Both the position numbers and the translations under genes were made by a program. A stretch of DNA of 31,028 bases from JAAFIP01 sp043769005 (lineage in GTDB: Bacteria > Pseudomonadota > Gammaproteobacteria > Burkholderiales > Burkholderiaceae_C): assembly GCA_043769005.1 (NCBI GenBank), contig JAYVJV010000052.1, positions 1 to 31,028 on the forward strand, written 5' to 3'. Position 1 is the stretch's first letter; each line of letters opens with the position of its first letter. Below, one piece after another: positions 1 through 7,251 of the stretch. The notes beneath the pieces were generated by a model. The model was not told the origin of the DNA, made no database searches, and saw only the letters and a program-made list of their open reading frames with translations.

Positions 1-869
1 TTGGCCAAGGCAATCAACTGCGGCATGGTGATGAGAAAGATGGCACCCAAAAACGCCCCATGCACCGAGCCCAAGCCGCCAATCACCACCATCAGCAGCA
101 AATCAATCGACTGCACAATGTTGAACTGGTCCGGCGAGATAAAGCGCAGCTTGTGCGCATACAGCGCGCCGCCTATGCCCGCCAGCGCGGCAGACAAGGC
201 AAAGGACAGCGTTTTGTAGCGCGCCAGATGGATACCCATGCTCTGCGCCGAAATTTCAGAGTCCCGAATGGCAACAAAGGCCCGCCCGGTGGGTGAGCGC
301 AGCACGTTGACCACAGCCAGCGTGGCCAGCACCGTAACTACCAAACAAATAGCATAAAACTCTTCAGAGCTGTTGGCATTCCAGCCAAACATCTCAGGTG
401 ATTTGACTGACAAACCGGCATTACCATGGGTGACAGATTCCCAACGGGCAAAGGCTTCTTCCACAATAAAACCAAACGACAAGGTGGCGATGCCCAGGTA
501 AATGCCCTTGACCCGCAGCGCAGGCAAGCCAACCACCACACCGGCCGCCGCCGACAAGCCCGCAGCCACGGCCAGCGCAATAGGGAACGGCCAGCCCATA
601 TTGGTCAGCACTGCCTGCGTATACGCGCCCACGCCCAAAAACGCCGCATGGCCGATAGAGAACAACCCAGTAAAACCCGCCAGCAGCATCAGCCCCAGGC
701 CCACTACCGAATAAATCAGCACAAAGGTCAACTGCGCCAACCAATACTCAGGCAACACAAACGGTGCAGCCACCAAGGCCACCATCAGCGCGGCATACCA
801 AAAGACATGCCCGCCATGTTTGGCCAGTGCAATGTCTTGCGCGTAGTTGGTTTTAAAAATAAAGCGCAT
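1..869 (-). CDS. livM: Branched-chain amino acid ABC transporter permease, LivM-like (C-terminus cut by window edge)
   Basis: This is one of the two inner-membrane permease subunits of a branched-chain amino acid (HAAT-family) ABC importer. The reading frame is open from an ATG at 867-869 to the left edge, giving 289 codons, so the last residues and stop lie outside. The translation is a chain of hydrophobic helices and contains the loop typical of LivM-type permeases, with LSFGFIVEEAF and later VLRSPTGRAFVAIRDSE, followed by ALAGIGGALYAH. The N-terminus begins MRFIFKTNY, with AGG about 8 bases upstream of the ATG as a weak ribosome site. It lies downstream of livH on the same strand; the 241-base gap between them is unusually long for this pair and holds a structured inverted repeat. 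The true substrate could be another amino acid, amide or urea. The binding protein and ATPases are not in the window. Confidence 0.88.
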   Translation of the reverse strand, partial: MRFIFKTNYAQDIALAKHGGHVFWYAALMVALVAAPFVLPEYWLAQLTFVLIYSVVGLGLMLLAGFTGLFSIGHAAFLGVGAYTQAVLTNMGWPFPIALAVAAGLSAAAGVVVGLPALRVKGIYLGIATLSFGFIVEEAFARWESVTHGNAGLSVKSPEMFGWNANSSEEFYAICLVVTVLATLAVVNVLRSPTGRAFVAIRDSEISAQSMGIHLARYKTLSFALSAALAGIGGALYAHKLRFISPDQFNIVQSIDLLLMVVIGGLGSVHGAFLGAIFLITMPQLIALA

Positions 870-982
870 GGTACCTAGTGAAAGTTGCGAGTTTTGCTGC
901 GCCGACTGGCTTGCGTGCGCCTGCAAGAGTCGTGCGCTCCAGTTGCCCTGCCACTTGGCTTGCACCACAACCCCTTTGGCAA

Positions 983-1087
983 GACATGGCAGGCGGTGCA
1001 CTCAGCGTAGCGGCATAAAGGGGGAGTAGGCGGCCATAAGCCGCCACGGAGGACAGCCGCGTAGCTGAGTGCGCCGCCTGCCGTGTC
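983..1087. repeat. Structured inverted-repeat element between livH and livM
   Basis: Arms at 983-1006 and 1064-1087 are complementary at 22 of 24 positions (left arm GACATGGCAGGCGGTGCACT and on). Between them sits a second perfect hairpin, GGCGGC-CATAA-GCCGCC, at 1029-1045. The element separates two permease genes that normally lie close together. No transposase or clear target-site duplication is seen, so it is best described as a non-autonomous palindromic repeat. It could also shape the livH-livM messenger. Confidence 0.75.
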
Positions 1088-1110
1088 CAGTGATGCGGTA
1101 GAAAAGAAAC

Positions 1111-1986
1111 TCATACTTTTTTCCGTAACTTCTCGCCAAACAACCCATTGGGCTTGACCATCAACATGATCAGCACCACGATGTACGCCGCAATATCTTT
1201 CACGCCCTCGGGCAAGTAAAAGCCGCTCAGACTCTCCACCAGCCCAATGATGATGCCGCCCACAATCGCGCCTGGCAGGCTGCCAAAGCCGCCCACCACC
1301 GCTGCCGGAAAAGCCTTCAGCCCTATGAAACCCATGTTGGCATGCACAAAGGTAATGGGTGCTAGCAGCAGCCCCGCAATGGCGGCCACAGCAGCGGACA
1401 AGCCCCACACCAAACCGTTCAGCCGCTTCACGGGGATGCCCATGTAGTAGGCCGCCAACTGGTTTTGCGATGCTGCTTGCATGGCAATGCCCATTTTGCT
1501 GTAGCGAAACATCACAAACAGTAGCGCGCAGAGCACCGCAGTCGCAGCGATGATGGCCATTTGCTCCCAGTTAATCACCAAGCCATGCACGTTGGAGATT
1601 TGGTCTTTGTAGGGCACGGGTAAAGTATGGGTCTCGGTGCCAATGCCGGGAATCATCGTGATCAGGCCGCGCGCCACATAGCCTATGCCAATGGTCAGCA
1701 TGACAATAGAAAACGCAGGCTGCCCAAGGATGGGGCGAATGACCACACGCTCTAGCAACACCCCAAACACCGCCATCGCCAGCATGACCGAGGGGATGGT
1801 GATCCAGAAAGGAAAGTTCAGAGCCGTCATGAGTGCCAGGCCCGCAAATGCGCCCAGCATCATCATCTCGCCCTGCGCAAAGCTCACTGTCTCGGTGGCC
1901 TTGTAGATCAGCACAAAGCCCAGCGCGATCAGGCCGTAGATACAGCCTTGCGCTATGCCGCTAATCACTAATTGCAGGAACTGCAC
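1111..1986 (-). CDS. livH: Branched-chain amino acid ABC transporter permease, LivH-like
   Basis: This is the second permease subunit of the branched-chain amino acid importer, an integral inner-membrane protein that pairs with LivM. The sequence is the familiar LivH pattern: LQLVISGIAQGCIYGLIALGFVLIYKATETVSFAQGE at the N-terminus and AAVVGGFGSLPGAIVGGIIIGLVES near the C-terminus. I place the start at a GTG (1984-1986), which gives 291 residues and has GGAGA four bases upstream. An upstream ATG would add twelve hydrophilic residues (MRADEKNDYGDK) that do not fit the family. The gene is transcribed before livM and divergently from the AtuA-family gene. Substrate identity (Leu/Ile/Val or amide/urea) cannot be read from the permease alone. 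Confidence 0.9.
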   Translation of the reverse strand: MQFLQLVISGIAQGCIYGLIALGFVLIYKATETVSFAQGEMMMLGAFAGLALMTALNFPFWITIPSVMLAMAVFGVLLERVVIRPILGQPAFSIVMLTIGIGYVARGLITMIPGIGTETHTLPVPYKDQISNVHGLVINWEQMAIIAATAVLCALLFVMFRYSKMGIAMQAASQNQLAAYYMGIPVKRLNGLVWGLSAAVAAIAGLLLAPITFVHANMGFIGLKAFPAAVVGGFGSLPGAIVGGIIIGLVESLSGFYLPEGVKDIAAYIVVLIMLMVKPNGLFGEKLRKKV

Positions 1987-2018
1987 TTTGTCTCCATAAT
2001 CATTTTTTTCATCTGCAC

Positions 2019-2038
2019 GCAATATAAGAGCGTAAGCG
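2019..2038. repeat. Possible fragment of the GCGTAAGC dispersed element
   Basis: The run AATATAAGAGCGTAAGC in the livH/AtuA intergenic region resembles half of the copy at 4451-4499 (CAATAAAATAGAGCGTAAGC on the opposite strand). It lacks the second half (AGCT and beyond), so it may be chance or a worn fragment. Confidence 0.3.
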
Positions 2039-2066
2039 CCAATTCTTTACTCTGGTAATCCCTATC

Positions 2067-3467
2067 TTGTTACCTACCGCATCTATTTCAACGGCAAGCA
2101 CCGTCACCCTGGCCGCAGGCTTGGGCTTTTATGGCGACAACTGGGAGCCCGTAGCGGCCAGCATCGAGCGCGGTGGTGCGCAGTATGTGTGCAGCGACCA
2201 CTTGGCAGAGCTGACCTTGGCCATCTTGCAAAAAGACCGGCAAAAAGATCCCGCGCTAGGCTACGCCCGCGATGTCGTGCCCATGCTGCTGCGCCTGTGG
2301 CCGCTGATGCAGGCGCGCGGCTGCAAATTTGTGTGTAACGCAGGCGGCCTCAACCCTGCGGGCTGCGGCGCAGCGCTGCAACAGGCCCTGGCGGCCAAAG
2401 GCCTGGTGGCGCGCATTGCAGTGGTGACGGGGGACGAAGTGCTGCACGATCTGGACGATGCTGCGAGCCATCTGTTTCAAGGCACGGCCTATAGCAGCGT
2501 GCAGGAGCGCATGGTGTTTGCCAACGCCTACCTGGGCGCGCGCCCCGTCGTTACTGCTTTGCAGCAGGGCGCAGACATCGTGATCACCGGCCGCGTGGCC
2601 GATGCCGCATTATTTTTGGCGCCCTTGGTGCATGAGTGGGGCTGGAAGCTGGAAGACGCTGCATCACCCCAAGAGCTGGGCTTGCTGGCGCAGGGCTTGG
2701 CCGTGGGGCATTTGCTGGAATGCTCTGGTCAAGGCAGCGGCGGCAACTTTGGCAGCCTGGATGCCTGGCAGGCCATTCCCGATCTGGCGCACATAGGTTA
2801 CCCCATGGCCCGCGTGCAGGTGGATGGCACGGCCACCATCACCAAAGCACCAGAGACCGGCGGCCTGGTCAACTTTGACACCGTGCGCCAACAGCTCTTG
2901 TATGAGGTGCACAACCCCCACGCCTACGCCTCACCCGATGTGGTGCTAGACCTGAGCACAGTGCAACTGGACGACTTGGGCAACAACCAGGTGCGCATGA
3001 CCGGTGCCACTGGCCACCCGCGTCCAGAACAACTCAAAGTAGTGGGCGGATACAAAGATGGCTTTAAAGCCGAGGTCACTTGGGGCTTTAGCTGGCCCAA
3101 CGCCTGGAGCAAATGCCAAGCGGCAATCGAGATGATCCGCACGCAACTCAAAGACAAACGCATCCCGCACGACGAACTGTTCATCGAATACCCCGGCCTC
3201 AACTCCGCCCACGGCGCGCTGGCCCCACTGCCCGATGTACAGCAACTGGACGAGCACAACGAGATATGGGTACGCATGGTGCTGCGCACCCAGCACAAAG
3301 CCGCAGCAGACGGTTTTGGCCGCCTCTTCCCCTGGTTGGCACTCAGCGGCCCGGCCTACACCTGCGGCTTTAGCGGCCTGCACAACAGCAGCGAGCAGCT
3401 AGGCATATGGCCCACCCTGATCGACCGCGCGCTGGTTGAGAGCCGCGTGCAGGTGACGATGCTATGA
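2067..3467 (+). CDS. AtuA-family (DUF1446) protein
   Basis: This 466-residue protein belongs to the AtuA/DUF1446 family, named after the first gene of the acyclic terpene (citronellol/geraniol) utilisation cluster of Pseudomonas. The biochemical reaction of the family is not established to my knowledge. Family features seen are the N-terminal AAGLGFYGDNWEP, a CNAGGLNPAGC segment (around residues 90-100), VITGRVADAALFLAPLVHEWGW (around 170-190), and GGNFGSLDAW. Only a TTG at 2067 opens the frame near the family N-terminus, with no good ribosome site, so the exact start is uncertain. Its stop overlaps the start of the next gene by four bases (ATGA), implying translational coupling. The pair may act as the large and small parts of one enzyme. 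A role in degrading a branched or acyclic acid is inference from the family name and the liv neighbours only. Confidence 0.8.
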   Translation: MLPTASISTASTVTLAAGLGFYGDNWEPVAASIERGGAQYVCSDHLAELTLAILQKDRQKDPALGYARDVVPMLLRLWPLMQARGCKFVCNAGGLNPAGCGAALQQALAAKGLVARIAVVTGDEVLHDLDDAASHLFQGTAYSSVQERMVFANAYLGARPVVTALQQGADIVITGRVADAALFLAPLVHEWGWKLEDAASPQELGLLAQGLAVGHLLECSGQGSGGNFGSLDAWQAIPDLAHIGYPMARVQVDGTATITKAPETGGLVNFDTVRQQLLYEVHNPHAYASPDVVLDLSTVQLDDLGNNQVRMTGATGHPRPEQLKVVGGYKDGFKAEVTWGFSWPNAWSKCQAAIEMIRTQLKDKRIPHDELFIEYPGLNSAHGALAPLPDVQQLDEHNEIWVRMVLRTQHKAAADGFGRLFPWLALSGPAYTCGFSGLHNSSEQLGIWPTLIDRALVESRVQVTML

Positions 3468-3841
3468 CCAACCCTATTGTCAAAGTACAGCTAGCCAAAC
3501 TAGCCCACGCTCGCAGCGGCGACAAAGCCGACTGGGTAGACTTTGGCTTGTTCGCCTGGAACGCCCAGGGCTACGACATACTGGCCCGCGAGGTCACCGC
3601 AGAGCGTGTGCAAGCGCATTTTTCGCCGTGGATTGCGGGCGAAGTCGATCTGTGGTTGCTACCCAATATCCTGTCCCTCAAGCTCGTGCTGCGCGGTGCC
3701 TTGCAAGGCGGCGCAGCACGTAACCTGCGCTCGGATAACTTGGGCAAAGCGATGGCCGGGGCGCTATTGCGGATGGAGATTTCTTTGACCGAGTCTGAGT
3801 GGCAAGCTGCGCAGGCTGCTCCACGGCGCGGAGTATGGTGA
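3464..3841 (+). CDS. Small AtuA-related partner protein
   Basis: This 125-residue protein matches the small domain that often follows AtuA-family proteins, either fused at the C-terminus or as a separate downstream gene. Characteristic stretches are KLAHARSGDKADWVDFGLF near the N-terminus and LWLLPNILSLKLVLRGALQGG in the middle. The ATG at 3464 overlaps the stop of the upstream AtuA-family gene, so the two are almost certainly co-translated. There is no signal peptide or membrane segment. The function is unknown; I infer that it forms a complex with the upstream protein. It converges with ruvC, leaving 27 bases between the two stops and no obvious terminator hairpin. Confidence 0.78.
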   Translation: MTNPIVKVQLAKLAHARSGDKADWVDFGLFAWNAQGYDILAREVTAERVQAHFSPWIAGEVDLWLLPNILSLKLVLRGALQGGAARNLRSDNLGKAMAGALLRMEISLTESEWQAAQAAPRRGVW

Positions 3842-3868
3842 GTCAATGTACTCGATAGCGACTCGCTT

Positions 3869-4435
3869 CTACTGACTCCGTCCCGCTCTATATGCCGACC
3901 CGCTTTTGCGCTCCAGTCCCGAAGCAAACGCAATGCGCTGCGCAGCCGCTCCCGCATGCGCATGGGTGATGGCAATGCCCAGCGCGTCGGCGGCATCTTT
4001 GCCGGGCAAGCCGGGTAGCTTGAGTAGCCGCATGACCATCTCTTGCACTTGCGATTTGGCCGCTTTGCCATAGCCCACTACGGCCTGCTTCATTTGCAGG
4101 GCGGTGTATTCGGCCACGCTCAAATCTACCGACACCAGTGCTGTCACGCAGGCACCGCGCGCCTGACCTAGCAGCAGCGTGGCCTGGGGGTTGACGTTGA
4201 CGAAGACGATCTCGGCGGCTGACGCGTCGGGCTTGTATGTGGCGGCCACCTCGCGCACACCATCAAACAGTACCTTCAGCCGCGCGGGCAGGTCGCCGCG
4301 CGGCAGGTGCAGGGTGCTGATGGTGCCGCTGGCCACATAGCTGAGCTGCTGGCCGTGCACGTCCACCACGCCAAAGCCCGTAGTTTGCAAGCCGGGGTCA
4401 ATGCCTAAAATGCGCAAATGAAAATCCTGTGGCAA
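3869..4435 (-). CDS. ruvC: Holliday junction resolvase RuvC
   Basis: RuvC is the crossover-junction endonuclease that cuts Holliday junctions with the RuvAB motor during recombinational repair. The translation is 188 residues, within the usual 160-190. The four acidic catalytic residues can be placed: D13 in GIDPGLQTTGFG, E75 in AAEIVFVN, and D147 and D150 in GKDAADALGIAITHAH. The LLGQARGACVTAL helix and the VVGYGKAAKSQVQ segment are also typical. The ATG at 4435 starts MPQDFHLRILG; no strong ribosome site was identified. ruvA and ruvB are not adjacent here. Upstream lies a copy of the dispersed GCGTAAGCAGCT element. Confidence 0.95.
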   Translation of the reverse strand: MPQDFHLRILGIDPGLQTTGFGVVDVHGQQLSYVASGTISTLHLPRGDLPARLKVLFDGVREVAATYKPDASAAEIVFVNVNPQATLLLGQARGACVTALVSVDLSVAEYTALQMKQAVVGYGKAAKSQVQEMVMRLLKLPGLPGKDAADALGIAITHAHAGAAAQRIAFASGLERKSGSAYRAGRSQ

Positions 4436-4450
4436 CGAAGAGGGTATGTA

Positions 4451-4499
4451 TAGCTATAAATAATATAGCTGCTTACGCTCTATTTTATTGCGCTAGAGG
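4451..4499. repeat. Dispersed GCGYAAGCAGCT element, copy A (overlaps 3' end of cdsA-like gene)
   Basis: The element contains AGCTGCTTACGC flanked by AT-rich arms (TAGCTATAAATAATAT on one side, CTATTTTATTGCGCTAGAGG on the other). It overlaps the last bases of the CdsA-like gene: the CTCTAG end of the element supplies the final Leu codon and TAG stop of that gene. Other copies are at 7501, 11553, 12694, 13526, 28112 and 29651. Confidence 0.8.
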
Positions 4500-5479
4500 T
4501 CAAAATACCATCTGACGGAGTGAAAAAACACAGGTGCAGCAAAGCACAGGGCATCGACCCGGTCTAGTAGCCCCGTTGCGCCTGTCACTGACACCGTACT
4601 GCCCCAATGCGTGACACCCCGGTCGCGTTTGAGTGCCTTCATGACCAGATGCCCCAGAGTTCCTGCCACGCAGGCAATCAAGGCCATCGCTGCAGCGGAG
4701 CCAGGCTGAAATGGCGTAATGCCCGCCAGTAGCGCACCCATCACGCCACCAGCCAATACACCAATGGTCCAGCTTGTCCAGTTAAAACTCTCGCTGATCA
4801 AGGGCGCACGTGCAGGAAGCTTGATCAAGCGCTGCGCCACATGCTGCACTACCATACAGGTTTGCACAACGAAAACGAGAAAGAACACCAAAAACGCATC
4901 TTTTTGGCCATCCCAACCAGGAAACTCTAGCAACAGCAAAGCCGGCACATGGCTCATGCCATAAACACAGACCATGATGCCCCATTGCAGCTTGGCATTG
5001 CGCTCCAAAAACCGCTCGGGATCATTAGCCAATGCGCTGACCACCGGAATCAACAAAAACACATACACCGGAATAAACACACTGAACAAATCAAAATGCG
5101 CGGTGGCGACCAGCCAAAACTGAATTGGCAACACGACAAAAAACGCCAGAATCAAACTGCGATGGTCTCCCCGACGGGTCGGTGAGAGCGTGACAAACTC
5201 GCGCAGCGCAAAAAACGCCACTACAGCAAACAGCACTGTAGCCACCCGCTCGCCCGCCGCCCAACCTACCCAAAACACCACGGCTATCAACCACGAGGTA
5301 TTGAGCACGCCACTCAGATGCGCAAGTTCCACCGCCCGCGCCTTGCCACGTTCGGTCTCGCGCTCGCGCAGGGACAAGGCAAAGGTCGTGATGGAAGCCA
5401 ATAACAAAAAGCCAAACAGCACCACAAACAACAACCCGACCTGCTGGCCTGGTGTCAAGTGGCGTAAAAATTGATTCAT
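4493..5479 (-). CDS. CdsA-like phosphatidate cytidylyltransferase family protein
   Basis: CDP-diacylglycerol synthases are polytopic inner-membrane enzymes that join phosphatidate and CTP. This 328-residue protein has the family's chain of hydrophobic helices and the C-terminal region around residues 281-312 ending GLLDRVDALCFAAPVFFH. However, the family signature is degenerate: the KR and DR-x-D ends are kept, but the internal K-D is T-H and the H-G-G block reads G-A-T. It sits 23 bases downstream of an acyltransferase of the PlsC family on the same strand, a pairing like E. coli ynbB with its acyltransferase neighbour rather than the housekeeping cdsA, which is normally near uppS/dxr. I therefore treat it as a paralogue with uncertain activity. 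Its TAG stop lies inside a copy of the dispersed repeat. Confidence 0.8.
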   Translation of the reverse strand: MNQFLRHLTPGQQVGLLFVVLFGFLLLASITTFALSLRERETERGKARAVELAHLSGVLNTSWLIAVVFWVGWAAGERVATVLFAVVAFFALREFVTLSPTRRGDHRSLILAFFVVLPIQFWLVATAHFDLFSVFIPVYVFLLIPVVSALANDPERFLERNAKLQWGIMVCVYGMSHVPALLLLEFPGWDGQKDAFLVFFLVFVVQTCMVVQHVAQRLIKLPARAPLISESFNWTSWTIGVLAGGVMGALLAGITPFQPGSAAAMALIACVAGTLGHLVMKALKRDRGVTHWGSTVSVTGATGLLDRVDALCFAAPVFFHSVRWYFDL

Positions 5480-5502
5480 AGTGTTATGCGGGAAGAGCTT
5501 GA

Positions 5503-6126
5503 CTACACATCGCGCAGGGCAATTACGGCGCTACGTGCGCGCTCAGCAAACTCTGCATGCCCTTCCACGGCATCACCGGCAAGCTGTACCTGCATGGGTT
5601 TACCAAAGGTCACGCTGCACAAAATAGGTACGGGCACCACTTCACCCTTGGGCATGACGCGCTGGATGTTGTTGATCCACGCGGGCACCAGCACCACCTG
5701 CGGGAAGCGTAGCGCCAAGTTGTACAGGCCCGACTTAAAACGCTGAGGCAACTCCCCACTGCCGCGCGTGCCTTCTGGGAACAAAATAACGGAGTCGCCC
5801 TTCGTCAAAGCATCCACCAAGGGCTGCAAGGGGTCTACGCCCTCAGTACGCTCACGGTCCACGTAGACCGCGTTAAACACCGAAGTCGTGATCCATTTTT
5901 TAAACGGTGTTTTGGTCCAGTAGTCTTTCGCCGCAATGGGGCGCGTGATGCTGCGCAGCTCGGCGGGCAGAGCGGCCCAGATCATCACCAGATCGGCATG
6001 GCTTTGGTGGTTGGCAAAATATATGCGCTGCTCGGCCATCGGTGGGCAGCCGTACCAACGCGCCTGGGCGCCAGTAAGCAAACGCACAAAGCCCAATAAA
6101 AACCACGACATCAGTTTTGCCAGCAT
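5503..6126 (-). CDS. PlsC-family 1-acyl-glycerol-3-phosphate acyltransferase-like protein
   Basis: This is a membrane-associated glycerophospholipid acyltransferase of the PlsC/LPLAT family, expected to transfer an acyl chain to lysophosphatidate or a related lysolipid. The catalytic HxxxxD box is in ANHQSHADLVM, and the acceptor-binding block is FPEGTRGSGELP. A hydrophobic N-terminal helix (LMSWFLLGFVRLLTG) anchors it. I chose the ATG at 6126, giving MLAKLMSWF and 207 residues; an in-frame TTG at 6165 would add thirteen residues. It is followed after 23 bases by the CdsA-like gene, suggesting a two-gene lipid module, and is divergent from rmlB with about 57 bases between starts. Confidence 0.86.
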   Translation of the reverse strand: MLAKLMSWFLLGFVRLLTGAQARWYGCPPMAEQRIYFANHQSHADLVMIWAALPAELRSITRPIAAKDYWTKTPFKKWITTSVFNAVYVDRERTEGVDPLQPLVDALTKGDSVILFPEGTRGSGELPQRFKSGLYNLALRFPQVVLVPAWINNIQRVMPKGEVVPVPILCSVTFGKPMQVQLAGDAVEGHAEFAERARSAVIALRDV

Positions 6127-6183
6127 GCTGCGGATGTTACCCGGCAAACTGACATAATTGCACAAGTTTCAAAGGACATTCTC

Positions 6184-7251
6184 ATGATATTGGTCACAGG
6201 CGGGGCGGGCTTTATAGGTTCGAACTTTGTCTTGGATTGGTGCGCTCAGAGCCAGGAGCCCGTGGTCAACCTGGACAAACTCACCTACGCAGGCAACGCC
6301 AACAACCTGGCATCGTTAGCAGGCAACCCCCAGCACAGCTTCGTGCTAGGCGACATCGCTGACAGCGGCGCAGTCGCCGCCCTGCTGGCCCGCCACCAAC
6401 CCCGCGCGGTCGTGCACTTTGCCGCCGAGAGCCATGTCGACCGCTCCATTCACGGCCCAGAAGACTTCATCCAGACCAACATCGTCGGCACTTTTCGCCT
6501 GCTGGAGGCCGTGCGTGCCTACCATAAAGGCTTAAGTGGCGCGGCGCAGTCCAGCTTTCGCCTCCTGCATGTCTCCACCGACGAGGTCTACGGCTCGCTC
6601 CAAGCTGGTGAGCCCGCGTTTACAGAAAACCACGTCTACGAGCCCAACAGCCCCTACAGTGCCAGCAAGGCCGCCAGCGACCATTTGGTGCGCGCCTACC
6701 ACCACACCTACGGCCTGCCCGTGCTGACCACCAATTGCAGCAACAACTACGGCCCCTACCACTTCCCCGAGAAGCTCATCCCTTTGATGATTGTGAATGC
6801 GTTGGCTGGCAAACCGCTGCCCGTCTATGGCGACGGCATGCAGATCCGCGACTGGCTGTATGTCAGCGACCATTGCAGCGCCATCCGCAGTGTGCTACAG
6901 GCTGGCCGGCCGGGCGAGACATACAACATTGGCGGCTGGAACGAAAAACCCAATATCGAGATCGTCCACACCATCTGCGCCCTGCTGGACGAGATGCGCC
7001 CCAAAGCAGGCGGCAAGAGCTACCGCGACCAGATCAGCTACGTCACCGACCGCCCCGGCCACGACCGCCGCTATGCGATAGATGCGACCAAGATTCACCG
7101 CGAACTGGGCTGGAAGCCAAAGGACACCTTCGACAGCGGCATCCGCAAAACCGTGCAGTGGTATTTAGACCATGCCGACTGGGTGGCCCAGGTGCAAAGC
7201 GGCAGCTACCGCGACTGGGTGCAAACCAACTACACCCAGCGCGCAGCATGA
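6184..7251 (+). CDS. rmlB: dTDP-glucose 4,6-dehydratase
   Basis: RmlB (RfbB) converts dTDP-glucose to dTDP-4-keto-6-deoxyglucose, the second step of dTDP-L-rhamnose synthesis. The protein is 355 residues, the normal length. It is an extended short-chain dehydrogenase with the NAD-binding GGAGFIG at residues 6-12, the catalytic T132-D133-E134 in STDEVYGS, and the Y158xxxK162 pair in NSPYSASKAASDH. The DYGP-like NNYGPYHFPEKLIPLMI segment is also diagnostic. The ATG has AAAGGA about 7 bases upstream. It is the first gene of rmlBDAC; its stop overlaps the rmlD start (ATGA). The products feed rhamnose into O-antigen or exopolysaccharide. Confidence 0.96.
   Translation: MILVTGGAGFIGSNFVLDWCAQSQEPVVNLDKLTYAGNANNLASLAGNPQHSFVLGDIADSGAVAALLARHQPRAVVHFAAESHVDRSIHGPEDFIQTNIVGTFRLLEAVRAYHKGLSGAAQSSFRLLHVSTDEVYGSLQAGEPAFTENHVYEPNSPYSASKAASDHLVRAYHHTYGLPVLTTNCSNNYGPYHFPEKLIPLMIVNALAGKPLPVYGDGMQIRDWLYVSDHCSAIRSVLQAGRPGETYNIGGWNEKPNIEIVHTICALLDEMRPKAGGKSYRDQISYVTDRPGHDRRYAIDATKIHRELGWKPKDTFDSGIRKTVQWYLDHADWVAQVQSGSYRDWVQTNYTQRAA

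Noticed and set aside
853..1047. Short minus-strand frame between livH and livM
   Set aside because: It runs through the palindromic element into livM in another frame; the real livM starts at 869.
6735..7247. In-frame 5' extension of rmlD lying inside rmlB
   Set aside because: The extension is a second frame of rmlB; the family N-terminus MKILLFGKTGQVG starts exactly at the ATG overlapping the rmlB stop.
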